Assembly: GCA_031378125.1 (NCBI GenBank)
Contig: JANNDW010000493.1
Span: forward strand, 1-17,494
DNA: 17,494 nt
From: LGRD01 sp031378125
GTDB taxonomy: Bacteria > Pseudomonadota > Gammaproteobacteria > Burkholderiales > Burkholderiaceae_C
Direction of reading: 5' to 3'
Shown: positions 1 through 7,105 of the stretch, in pieces
Layout: every line of letters begins with the position of its first letter
Numbering within the stretch: the first letter of the stretch is position 1
Notes under the pieces: generated by a model
What the model was told of the DNA's origin: nothing
What the model saw: only the letters and a program-made list of their open reading frames with translations
Database searches by the model: none
Position numbers and translations under genes: made by a program

Positions 1-1
1 G

Positions 2-448
2 ATCCGCGAGAACGATTTTCGGGCCGAGGCGATCGGCTACCGCACGGTGGTCTATCGCACGCTGAGCAATGTGCTGTCGGCGCTGTTCGCCACGCTCGCC
101 GGTTGCCTGCTGGCGCTCTGGCTGCGCTACAACGGGCCGGACACATCGCTCAGCTTCGAGATCATGCTCGACATCTTGCTGATCGTCGTGATCGGCGGCA
201 TGGGCACGATTTACGGCGCGGTGATCGGCTCGGTGTTGTTCGTGATCGCGCAGAACTATCTGCAAGATTTGCTGAAGCTCGGCGCCGGTGCGCTGGAAGG
301 CGTGCCGGTGCTATCGCAACTGGTCTCGCCCGACCGCTGGTTGCTGTGGCTGGGCATTTTGTTCGTGCTGTCGGTCTACCACTTTCCCACCGGCGTGGTG
401 GGGCGGCTGCGCGCCATTCGTCTCGCGCGCGAGGCGAGCAAATCGTGA
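2..448 (+). CDS. livM: Branched-chain amino acid ABC transporter permease, LivM type (3' part only)
   Basis: The frame is open from base 2, so the gene starts upstream of the window; 148 C-terminal residues are present. The first visible residues (IRENDFRAEAIGY) and the later IGGMGTIYGAVIG stretch are typical of LivM, the inner-membrane permease subunit of the HAAT transporters that import branched-chain amino acids or related carboxylates and amides. Three hydrophobic segments are visible: around VLSALFATLAGCLLALWL, around the ILLIVVIGGMG region, and a last one at WLLWLGILFVLSVYHFP. The stop codon overlaps the GTG start of the next gene (GTGA), so the two are probably co-translated. The real substrate cannot be told from the permease; the hydrolase downstream suggests an ester, amide or aromatic-acid-related solute, which is inference. 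Confidence 0.9.
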   Translation: MRENDFRAEAIGYRTVVYRTLSNVLSALFATLAGCLLALWLRYNGPDTSLSFEIMLDILLIVVIGGMGTIYGAVIGSVLFVIAQNYLQDLLKLGAGALEGVPVLSQLVSPDRWLLWLGILFVLSVYHFPTGVVGRLRAIRLAREASKS

Positions 449-1281
449 CGTTCACATCGAACTATGTGTCGTGCGCGGGGCGTGAAATCCACTACACCGA
501 GTGGGGCGCGCAGCATGCCGAGACGGTGATCGCCTGGCACGGCCTGGCGCGCACCGGGCGCGACATGGACGACATCGCACTTCACCTGTCACAGCGCTAC
601 CGCGTGATCTGCCCCGACACCATCGGCCGCGGCCTGAGCCAATGGAGCCCCGAGCCGGCCGCTGAATATTGCCTGGCGTTCTACGTTCAGATTGCCGAGG
701 CACTGGTCAACCAACTTGGGCTCGAGCGCTTTCACTGGCTGGGCACGTCGATGGGCGGCGCGATCGGCATGCTTGCCGCGGCCACGAGCTTGCGCGGGCG
801 GCTGCGCCGCTTGATCCTGAACGACAGCGGCCCCGAAGTGTCGCCCGCCGCGATCACGCGCATTCGCAGCTATGCCGGCAACCCGGCCGCGTTTGCAACC
901 GTGAGTGAGTTGGAAACCTACTTCCGTACGATCTACAAACCGTATGGCTGGCTGAGCGATGCACAGTGGCGCCGCCTGACCGAAACGTCGACCCGCCGCC
1001 TGCCCGACGGCCGCGTGACGCCGCACTACGACCCGGCGATGGTGATGCAGTTCACCCACCATGACAACGACTATGGCCTGTGGGACGCCTGGGACACGCT
1101 GGATCTGCCGGCGCTATGCTTGCGCGGCGAAAGCTCGGACCTGTTGCTGCCCGAAGTGGCCGAACAAATGCGCAGCCGTGGGCCACGCGCGCTGGTGGTC
1201 AACATCGCCGGCTGCGGGCATGCGCCGGCGTTGAACACGGCCGAGCACTTTGCGATCGTCGAGCGCTTCTTCGCGGCTTGA
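445..1281 (+). CDS. Alpha/beta hydrolase
   Basis: A 278-residue cytoplasmic alpha/beta hydrolase with no signal peptide. The chosen GTG start overlaps the livM stop by four bases (GTGA); the frame is open further upstream, but that part only shadows livM. The oxyanion-hole motif WHGLARTG is at about residues 31-38, the nucleophile elbow is GTSMGG with Ser102, the acid is probably Asp232 (in GESSDLLLP), and His259 lies in GCGHAP. All triad members are therefore present, and the length is normal for the family. It probably hydrolyses a small ester or a ring-cleavage product. Co-translation with a LivM permease suggests it processes the imported compound. The exact substrate is not readable from sequence. 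Confidence 0.88.
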   Translation: MTFTSNYVSCAGREIHYTEWGAQHAETVIAWHGLARTGRDMDDIALHLSQRYRVICPDTIGRGLSQWSPEPAAEYCLAFYVQIAEALVNQLGLERFHWLGTSMGGAIGMLAAATSLRGRLRRLILNDSGPEVSPAAITRIRSYAGNPAAFATVSELETYFRTIYKPYGWLSDAQWRRLTETSTRRLPDGRVTPHYDPAMVMQFTHHDNDYGLWDAWDTLDLPALCLRGESSDLLLPEVAEQMRSRGPRALVVNIAGCGHAPALNTAEHFAIVERFFAA

Positions 1282-1323
1282 CGGTGGTTCTCTGCCCCAA
1301 CAACACCCGAGGAGATGACGATC

Positions 1324-1474
1324 ATGAAGCATTGGACCTGGTTACGCCACCAGCGAGCTGTGGGGCCTGGGCTACGAGGGTGACCAGTGCGGCCTGCACG
1401 GCGACCAGACGCGCCGCTCGAGCATCGCTCACACCAATGCCGCCGACGTGCCCGACCTGCGCCGCTCGCGGTGA
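1324..1474 (+). pseudogene. N-terminal remnant of a secreted lipase-type alpha/beta hydrolase
   Basis: In frame 2 an open stretch from 1328 to the TGA at 1472-1474 encodes about 48 residues, including GYATSELWGLGYEGDQCGL, then SSIAHTNAADVPDLRR. From memory of the family this matches the region before the nucleophile in secreted bacterial lipases related to PhaZ7-type hydrolases. The ATG at 1324, preceded by a GAGGAG ribosome-binding site, may be the original start, but it reads in frame 1 and closes after 19 codons. The signal-peptide region therefore seems to have been lost in an out-of-frame deletion near 1337. Homology stops after VPDLRR, where the foreign block begins. The matching C-terminal part lies 4.3 kb downstream, at about 5741-6302. 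Confidence 0.5.
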
Positions 1475-1570
1475 GCCAAGATGACAGCGCAGTCATCTGG
1501 ACCGCCCCTATGGCTTGGGATTGCGCCAAACACAGCGGCGCCACGATACTTACTGCCTAGAAAAACAGCG

Positions 1571-1577
1571 GAAGGAG
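1571..1577 (+). promoter_or_regulatory. Ribosome-binding site deciding the Rhs gene start
   Basis: GAAGGAG lies five bases before the ATG at 1583. The in-frame ATG further upstream, at 1481, has no comparable site and overlaps the lipase remnant's end, so 1583 is preferred. Confidence 0.65.
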
Positions 1578-1582
1578 CTGCG

Positions 1583-4429
1583 ATGGGAGATGCTGAGCGC
1601 GCCATGTCCCTCAGGGACATGGCCACCAGGGCTGATGAAGGCCCAGACGGCACTTGGAGCCATGCGCAGCGCCGCACCTTTGCGCTGATCCAAACGCGCA
1701 TAGTGGCGCGCCTGCTAGCGCTGCTTTGCGGACTGTCGGTCGCCATTGCCGTCAGCACGCCTGCCCGTGCCGTGGTACTCACGAAAAAGCTCGGGTGGTA
1801 CGCGGCCAACGAGACAGAAACTCTCTATCGCACTGCCGAAGACGCTTGCAAGGGATACACGGCCGGCGCCTATATCCAACGCCTCTATCCCGGCGCGACC
1901 TACGTCCGTACCTACACATACCCCTCCACCGGCTCGGCGGCTTGCTATATCAAGGTAGGCGCCAGCTTGGAGTTCAACTACTTCGCCACCGCCTTGGTCC
2001 GCGAGACGAGCGAGTTTCTTCCTTCGTGCCCTGTTTCGAACCCGGTGGAACCGTCCTCGGGAATGAAGCTGCACACGGAGAGCGACTACCTTGGTTCAGG
2101 CGCTGATGCGCTTTCGCTCGTGCGCAGCTACCGTTCGATCGAACCACAGGGCATCAGCGAACGCGTCGCGCCAGGCTGGGCGCATCAGTACGCACGTTCA
2201 GTAACCACGGTTGATGCCGGTGCCTGGGCGGCTTACGTTCAGAGAGGCGACTTGTCGCTCCTTCAATACAACTTCGACGGTACGCGCTGGGTGGCGACGG
2301 GCCTGACCGACAAGAACACGTTGACGCGGCTGCAAGACGCCGCCGGCGCCACGACTGGCTGGCGCTATATGGTCTTCGACGACGACTCCGAAGAGACCTA
2401 CTCGGCGAGCGGCGCTTTGCAGTCCGTCCGGCAGCGCAACGGGTGGACCACCACACTGCGCTACAGCGACACCTCGACGCCGGTCGCGGAGTATCTGGAA
2501 GGAGCCACCGCACCTCAGGCCGGCCGGCTGATTGCCGCGAAGAACCACTTCGGCCGCGAACTGCGCTTCGTGTACGACGCGTCAGGACACCTTGTGCAAC
2601 TGCTGGTGCCGGGCGCCGTGGCTGGTACCGGACCGGGGAACGCAAGCAGCCCCATTCGCTACGCGTATGCCGAAGCGGCAAGCCTTGGCAGCGGCGTGAG
2701 GCCCAGTGGCCAGCTTACCGGTGTGACTTGGCAAGACGGCAGCGTGCGCCGCTACCACTATGAAGACACCCGCTACCCGGCTGCACTCACGGGCATCACC
2801 GATGAAGCGGGAATACGCTACGCGACCTATGCCTACGACGAACATGGCCGCGCGACGCGCAGCGAGCACGTAGGCGGGGCTGATCGAGTCGACTTCCAGT
2901 ACGGCGCCACGATTGACGGCATTCCGACCACCACGGTGACCGACTACACCGGCGCCAACGGCAGCGCCACCACGCGAACCTACAGGTTCGGGACCATTGG
3001 CTCCACGCGCGTGAACATGGGCGTCAGTGCCCCGTGTAGCACCTGTGGCGTCACGGCGCAGGGCATCACGTACAACGCCAACGGAAGCAAGCTCAAGGAA
3101 ATCGCGCACGAGGGCGCGGTCACGTTCTATCAGTACGACGCCAAGAACCGCGAGACCGAGCGGGCGAGCTTTCCAAGCGGCTATCAGACCGCAACCGCGC
3201 GCCCGGCGCTGAGCGCGGCCAGCAAGGTGGTCTCGTCGAAGTGGCACGCCACATGGAACCTGCCTACACAGATCGCTGAGCCCAGCAAGATCACCGCCTA
3301 TACCTACAGTACCAAAGGCAACCTCACTGGGGAGAGCTGGACGGCCACGACCGATGCGACTGGGGCAGCGAAGTTCAGCGCTGTCAAGACGGGCAGCACC
3401 TACGCCACCGGCTGGGGGTACAACTCGAGCAGCTTGAATACCAGCGTCGTCGAAAAGACTGATGCGACCGAGACCGGGCGTTGGACACTCGCCTACAACG
3501 CCGTGGGTGACGTGATCAGCGTGAAGGATGTGAAGCGCGCCGTCACTGCCACGATGAGCAGCTATGACGCGAGCGGGCACATGCTTACAGGAAAGACCGA
3601 TGCGGCGGTGACGATCGGGTTTGCCTACGCACCCCGCGGCTTTGTCAGCCGCAAGACGGTCAACGGCCAGGCCATCGTCTTCACGCAGAACGCGCTCGGG
3701 CTGACGACGGAAGTCCGCACCCCCGACGGCCAGACGTTGAACTATGTGTACGACCCGACGCATCGGCTCACGGACGTGAAGCTCAACGGGGCGTCCATCA
3801 CGCCTGCGATGCTGGCCGCGGCCGACTATCCGGACACGTTCGCCAAGGCGAAGGTCGAGCAGTTGAGGGCGCTGCTGAAGGAGTTCGCCGAGGGGTTGAT
3901 TCCTCCAGCGTTTGCGCAGGCGGGCGCGGTGGGCAGGTTGCCCGTGGTGATCGTGCCGGGTGCGGGCATGCCGGGGCAGCCGCAGTTCGATCCGCGTACG
4001 GATATGTTGATGGTGCCGATGTCACCGGCTGACAAGGCGTATCGAACCTTGATGGAGCAAATGCTGCGCGCCTGCCAATGCGACCCGAGCGGGGGATACA
4101 GCAAGCCCACCTTGACCGCCGCGTCGTACGCCCACTTGCTCTGGGGTGGGCATCTTGGGCCGATGTTCTCGGATCAAAGCTACTTCACCGTCCCTGTCAA
4201 CCAAGCTCTCGTAGACGAGGTTGTCGCCCTGTCGACACTGCCTGGGGCAACGGTTGTGACTCGGGGACAGCGAAAGGAATATAGCGTGCCGATGGGGAGA
4301 GCGATCGGAATGACAAGGCTCGCGGGGAATTCGTTCGCGACCACGAGTCGAATCAAAATGGTCGTGGAAGACAACAACTGTGCAGGCACCAGGGCGCGAA
4401 ATGAAATCGTGACGATGCATCCAGATTGA
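1583..4429 (+). CDS. Secreted Rhs/YD-repeat protein with an unrecognised C-terminal (toxin-like) domain
   Basis: 948 residues from the ATG at 1583. After an unusually long N-terminal leader, a hydrophobic segment (LLALLCGLSVAIAVSTP) and an ARA-V junction at residues 63/64 form a plausible Sec signal peptide. Next comes a small Cys-containing region, then a DUF6531-like entry (CPVSNPVEPSSGMKLHTESD, from about residue 149). A long YD-repeat region follows to about residue 740, with motifs such as YAYDEHGRATR, YQYDAKNRETER and YVYDPTHRLTDV. The last 200 residues or so contain no YD repeats and end in an alternating stretch with IKMVVEDN and NEIVTMHPD. By position this is where Rhs proteins carry their variable toxin tip. 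I see no PAAR domain and no clear DPxG self-cleavage motif, and the protein is shorter than classical Rhs proteins (about 1400 residues). The next genes are plausible immunity genes. Toxin activity is inferred from layout only. Confidence 0.85.
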   Translation: MGDAERAMSLRDMATRADEGPDGTWSHAQRRTFALIQTRIVARLLALLCGLSVAIAVSTPARAVVLTKKLGWYAANETETLYRTAEDACKGYTAGAYIQRLYPGATYVRTYTYPSTGSAACYIKVGASLEFNYFATALVRETSEFLPSCPVSNPVEPSSGMKLHTESDYLGSGADALSLVRSYRSIEPQGISERVAPGWAHQYARSVTTVDAGAWAAYVQRGDLSLLQYNFDGTRWVATGLTDKNTLTRLQDAAGATTGWRYMVFDDDSEETYSASGALQSVRQRNGWTTTLRYSDTSTPVAEYLEGATAPQAGRLIAAKNHFGRELRFVYDASGHLVQLLVPGAVAGTGPGNASSPIRYAYAEAASLGSGVRPSGQLTGVTWQDGSVRRYHYEDTRYPAALTGITDEAGIRYATYAYDEHGRATRSEHVGGADRVDFQYGATIDGIPTTTVTDYTGANGSATTRTYRFGTIGSTRVNMGVSAPCSTCGVTAQGITYNANGSKLKEIAHEGAVTFYQYDAKNRETERASFPSGYQTATARPALSAASKVVSSKWHATWNLPTQIAEPSKITAYTYSTKGNLTGESWTATTDATGAAKFSAVKTGSTYATGWGYNSSSLNTSVVEKTDATETGRWTLAYNAVGDVISVKDVKRAVTATMSSYDASGHMLTGKTDAAVTIGFAYAPRGFVSRKTVNGQAIVFTQNALGLTTEVRTPDGQTLNYVYDPTHRLTDVKLNGASITPAMLAAADYPDTFAKAKVEQLRALLKEFAEGLIPPAFAQAGAVGRLPVVIVPGAGMPGQPQFDPRTDMLMVPMSPADKAYRTLMEQMLRACQCDPSGGYSKPTLTAASYAHLLWGGHLGPMFSDQSYFTVPVNQALVDEVVALSTLPGATVVTRGQRKEYSVPMGRAIGMTRLAGNSFATTSRIKMVVEDNNCAGTRARNEIVTMHPD
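1601..1623 (+). repeat. Perfect 10-bp hairpin at the start of the Rhs gene
   Basis: GCCATGTCCC and GGGACATGGC are exact reverse complements separated by TCA. The hairpin begins 18 bases after the chosen ATG and contains another in-frame ATG (at 1604). It encodes MSLRDMA in the odd leader before the signal peptide. It could affect translation or mark an old insertion boundary; neither is shown. Confidence 0.8.
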
Positions 4430-4444
4430 TCGTCAGTGTGTATC

Positions 4445-4449
4445 GGAGG
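4445..4449 (+). promoter_or_regulatory. Ribosome-binding site deciding the first immunity-gene start
   Basis: GGAGG lies six bases before the ATG at 4456. A TTG at 4426 overlapping the Rhs stop is in the same frame, but it has no such site. Confidence 0.75.
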
Positions 4450-4455
4450 TTGGAC

Positions 4456-4980
4456 ATGTCGAATCAAGCATCGGACCTGACTGACATAGTCACGGCGTCT
4501 TTGTGGAACGCCAGACAGGTACATCCGTTCTGGGCAAAGGCAATCGACAGCATTGGAAGCGTGTTGCGAGAACTGGAGCCCTCGGTTCGAATCAGCCACC
4601 ATGGACCGGGCGAAGAGAGCGGATGCACTTGGCAAATCTACGTCGATGCCGCTGGCAAGGGAGTGGGGGCCCGCACGGGCCCCTGGCCCCGGAGTGCCGC
4701 TGGTGCCTGGGAGGTGGCGCTTAGCTATCGCGGGCCTTTGATCACGGCTCTTAGCTGGAGCCATCCTGATCGCGCCGAGGATGTCGTGACCGATGCCAGA
4801 CTCGTGCGTTTCGTAACGGGCATCGCAGCGGACCTTGGACTTACATATGCTGACGCCCATGATCTTCGACGTTGTGTCATTCCTTGGGAGACGCCTGATG
4901 ACTTGCCACCCGAAGTCATGAATAGGTTGGATTGGTCGAGTGAGGCGAACGCGTTCAACTTGCTCTTCTATGAGTACTGA
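4456..4980 (+). CDS. Putative immunity protein of the Rhs toxin (hypothetical, 174 aa)
   Basis: A soluble 174-residue protein with no signal peptide or membrane segment, starting at ATG 4456 behind a strong GGAGG. It begins 26 bases after the Rhs stop on the same strand, the usual place of an immunity gene. Visible features are a CTWQIYVDAAGKG stretch, several tryptophans, a WEVALSYRGPLITALSW beta-rich segment and an acidic C-terminal half (ETPDDLPPEVMNRLDWSSE). I do not recognise a named family. Base composition is visibly less GC-rich than the flanking genes, which fits a horizontally acquired toxin/immunity pair. The immunity role is an inference from gene order and size. Confidence 0.7.
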   Translation: MSNQASDLTDIVTASLWNARQVHPFWAKAIDSIGSVLRELEPSVRISHHGPGEESGCTWQIYVDAAGKGVGARTGPWPRSAAGAWEVALSYRGPLITALSWSHPDRAEDVVTDARLVRFVTGIAADLGLTYADAHDLRRCVIPWETPDDLPPEVMNRLDWSSEANAFNLLFYEY

Positions 4981-5064
4981 CCAGTGAGGGGCTCTCTCCT
5001 CTCTCTTGACGGCCAGGGCCAATGGGATCTGGTCAAGCAGGGCCGATCGAAGGGGTGGGCTAAC

Positions 5065-5070
5065 AAGGAG
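5065..5070 (+). promoter_or_regulatory. Ribosome-binding site of the second small gene
   Basis: AAGGAG lies seven bases before the ATG at 5078, which supports this being a translated gene rather than a random open frame. Confidence 0.7.
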
Positions 5071-5077
5071 TTGAAGA

Positions 5078-5488
5078 ATGTGGGTAGACGAGATTCCGAA
5101 GTCACGAAAGTGCGGTATCACTCGATGTTGTGTAGTAGCGGCCGCAGGCGAAAGCCTTTCAGAGGTTCTTTCAAAGGTCGGGCTTCGCCGACAGGATGAC
5201 TTGTTGACCGAGATTGATGCCCAATCCGCTGGCGCCACCTTGAGGAAGATCCTTTGCGAGAGCTTCGTCGACAGCGTCGAAGCGATGCCGCCTTGGTTAG
5301 CCGAACGCCTTTCGACAGATTTTGTTGAGCGTATGCAGGCCGAAGGGGCAAGCTTCTATACGAATGGGGACTGGACCGGCGTCGGGCCCAGGTCATGGAA
5401 TCCCATGACCGACGCTGTCTTTGATGGTGGAATCGTAGCCTTCGGACCTACTTTCTCCGCGTGTGTTTGGTGCGAAGAAGATGCATGA
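5078..5488 (+). CDS. Hypothetical protein, possible second (orphan) immunity protein
   Basis: A 136-residue soluble protein with a good AAGGAG site, starting 97 bases after the first putative immunity gene and on the same strand. It begins MWVDEIPKSRKCGITRC and ends with a segment containing FDGGIVAF, then ACVWCEEDA. The four cysteines show no metal-site spacing that I recognise. There is no signal peptide or membrane segment. Small soluble proteins of this kind next to Rhs genes are often immunity proteins, either for the current toxin or left behind by a replaced toxin tip. I do not recognise the family. The GC content is lower than in the surrounding chromosome genes. Homology to formyl-CoA transferase begins just past its stop in another frame. 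Confidence 0.65.
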   Translation: MWVDEIPKSRKCGITRCCVVAAAGESLSEVLSKVGLRRQDDLLTEIDAQSAGATLRKILCESFVDSVEAMPPWLAERLSTDFVERMQAEGASFYTNGDWTGVGPRSWNPMTDAVFDGGIVAFGPTFSACVWCEEDA

Positions 5489-5502
5489 TCTGCGCCCACA
5501 TC

Positions 5503-5733
5503 ACAGATCTACTTATCACCCAGGCGGCGGTGTGGCCGGCGGTGTGCAAGGTCATCGGCGAAGAAGGCTGGATCACCGACGAGGCCTACGCTACGCCGGC
5601 CGCGCGGCTGCTGCACCTCAAACCGATCTTTGCGCGCATCGAACAGTGGATGATGAGCAAAGACAAGTTCGAGGCGATGGACATCCTGAACCAATTCAAC
5701 ATTCCCTGCGGGCCGATCCATCTTCGGGTGTGA
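5503..5733 (+). pseudogene. frc: Fragment of formyl-CoA transferase (CoA-transferase family III)
   Basis: In frame 1 about 70 residues read like an internal piece of formyl-CoA:oxalate CoA-transferase: TQAAVWPAVCKVIGEEGW, then TDEAYATPAARL, and later KFEAMDILNQFNIPCGPI. Frc moves CoA from formyl-CoA to oxalate in oxalate breakdown and is about 420-430 residues long. Neither the catalytic N-terminal part nor the C-terminus is present, and homology ends at GPI just before a TGA at 5731-5733. The frame's earliest GTG (5461) lies inside the preceding gene. This is debris trapped between the Rhs block and the lipase remnant, not a functional gene. Confidence 0.75.
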
Positions 5734-5740
5734 GCGCCCT

Positions 5741-6302
5741 TCGCCAAGTCACGGCCTACAGTTGTCCCGCGAACAGCACCCTGGCCGGCACAAGCTGCCG
5801 CTGCACCAGGTGCGCCGCTTGGTTGCGATCGACGGGCCGAACCAGGGCATCATCAATTGCTCGCCGTCGCCGTTGAATTACTTCCAACTGCCCGCGGCCG
5901 GCGGCTTCACGCCGAACAGCGAGGTCTGCCAGGAACTGGGCTCGCCGAACGCGCCGTTCCTCAAGCTGCTCAATCGCGACGGCGATGCGCATGGCGATCG
6001 CGATCGCGGGCGCTTCGGTCAAGCAAAGGTTCGCACACTGGTCATCCGCAACGCCGACAAAAGCTTCGTCTTCTTCCCGGTGCAAGACGGCGCGATCGCC
6101 CCGGTGCCCGCCGAAGACTCGTTCGGCAAACCGACCGACTTCTCGCGCAGCGCGTCGATCAAGGGCGCCGAGCAGCTGGACCTTGTCGGCCAGGGCGTCT
6201 ACGACCCCATCCTCGGCACCACCCACCTGGGCATCCTGAATTCGCCGCAGACGTCGCCAGGCGACGTTCGACTTCCTCACCGCGCGGCCGCCGCGGCACT
6301 GA
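5741..6302 (+). pseudogene. C-terminal remnant of a secreted lipase-type alpha/beta hydrolase, with frameshift
   Basis: Frame 2 encodes VRRLVAIDGPNQGIINCSP, then NYFQLPAAGGFTPNSEVC, then KVRTLVIRNADKSFVFFP, and a final GTTHLGILNSPQTS containing the probable catalytic histidine. This is the C-terminal half of the same lipase type whose N-terminal scrap sits at 1328-1474. Weak lipase-like residues (LSRE) may start at 5762, or a little earlier. Around 6257 the frame breaks: removing one C from TCGCCAGGCG restores a reading QATFDFLTARPPRH and a TGA at 6300-6302. In the unrepaired frame the ORF runs on to 6340 as unrelated residues. The segment with the nucleophilic serine (AHSLG-type motif) is not found in either piece, so the gene is inactive. 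Confidence 0.7.
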
Positions 6303-6321
6303 GATGCCGAGTGGAGTGCCG

Positions 6322-6337
6322 AGGCCTGCGCAGGCCT
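6322..6337. repeat. Perfect 16-bp palindrome
   Basis: AGGCCTGCGCAGGCCT is its own reverse complement. It lies 20 bases after the repaired lipase stop, between that relic and the dienelactone hydrolase gene. It could be the stem of an old terminator, but no T-run follows. Confidence 0.5.
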
Positions 6338-6394
6338 TGACCAGCGCGGCCCGGCGTACCATGCTCGCCCCGTCGCAACGCAAGGAGCCATGCC

Positions 6395-7090
6395 ATGGGA
6401 AAGACCGTCTCCTGTCAGCGCCCTGACGGGCAAAGCATCCAGGCCTATCTTGCCGAACCCGCGGCTTCCGCCGCCGAAGCGCCGGGCCTGGTGGTGGTGC
6501 AGGAATGGTGGGGCCTGAACGACCAGATCAAGGGCGTGGCCGACCGGTTCGCCGCCGCCGGTTATCGCGCGCTGGTCCCCGACCTGTACCGCGGCAAGTC
6601 CACGGTCGCGGCGGCCGAGGCCGAGCACCTGATGACGAACCTGAACTTCGCCGACGCCGCCGGGCAGGACGTGCGCGGTGCGGTGCAATACCTGAAAGCG
6701 CGTGGCGGCAAGGTGGGCGTGACCGGCTACTGCATGGGCGGTGCGCTGACGCTGCTGGCGCTGGTCAACGTTCCCGAGGTCGATGCCGCTGTGGCCTGGT
6801 ACGGCTTCCCGCCGCTGGAGTACATCGATGCCACCCAGATCAAAGCGCCGCTGATGGGCCACTATGCGATCGACGACGTGCCCTTCCCGATCGCCACGGT
6901 CGACAGGCTCGAAGAAAAACTGCGCGCCGCGAAAGTGAATTTCGAGTTCCACCGCTACAAGGCGCAGCATGCGTTCGCCAACGAAACCCAGGTCGGCGCG
7001 AACAAGTTGCCGATCACCGAATACAACGCCGAGGCCGCGGCACTGGCCTGGACCCGAACGCTGAGCTTCCTGCACCGCCATTTGCGTTGA
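6395..7090 (+). CDS. Dienelactone hydrolase family protein
   Basis: 231 residues, a normal length for dienelactone hydrolase (carboxymethylenebutenolidase), which opens the lactone ring of dienelactones to maleylacetate in chloroaromatic breakdown; many homologues act on other esters. The motif QEWWGL with Glu37, the nucleophile elbow GYCMGG with Cys113, an acid at Asp160 or Asp161, and His192 in KAQHAFAN give the Cys-Asp-His triad peculiar to this family. The ATG at 6395 has AAGGAG seven bases upstream; an out-of-frame ATG at 6390 is closer to it but leads nowhere. There is no signal peptide. It converges on the binding-protein gene, with 15 bases between the stops. No other chlorocatechol genes are visible, so a general esterase role is as likely. 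Confidence 0.92.
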   Translation: MGKTVSCQRPDGQSIQAYLAEPAASAAEAPGLVVVQEWWGLNDQIKGVADRFAAAGYRALVPDLYRGKSTVAAAEAEHLMTNLNFADAAGQDVRGAVQYLKARGGKVGVTGYCMGGALTLLALVNVPEVDAAVAWYGFPPLEYIDATQIKAPLMGHYAIDDVPFPIATVDRLEEKLRAAKVNFEFHRYKAQHAFANETQVGANKLPITEYNAEAAALAWTRTLSFLHRHLR

Positions 7091-7105
7091 AGCGCGGGCC
7101 AGCCT

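Noticed and set aside
2582..3763. 393-codon open frame on the minus strand within the Rhs gene
   Set aside because: The plus strand carries regular YD repeats throughout; the opposite frame has no domain signs.
1472..5740. An insertion sequence or integrase explaining the island
   Set aside because: No transposase, integrase, terminal inverted repeats or tRNA gene is visible at either border.
1458..5819. TGCGCCGCT at 1458-1466 and again at 5811-5819, as a possible target-site duplication around the island
   Set aside because: The nine bases encode Arg-Arg codons common in this genome. The right copy may lie inside lipase sequence rather than at its edge, so chance is as likely.
5756..7081. 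Long open frame on the minus strand opposite the lipase relic and the dienelactone hydrolase
   Set aside because: It is a shadow: the plus strand has clear family motifs and a ribosome-binding site, while the minus reading is Arg/Gly/His-rich with no motif.
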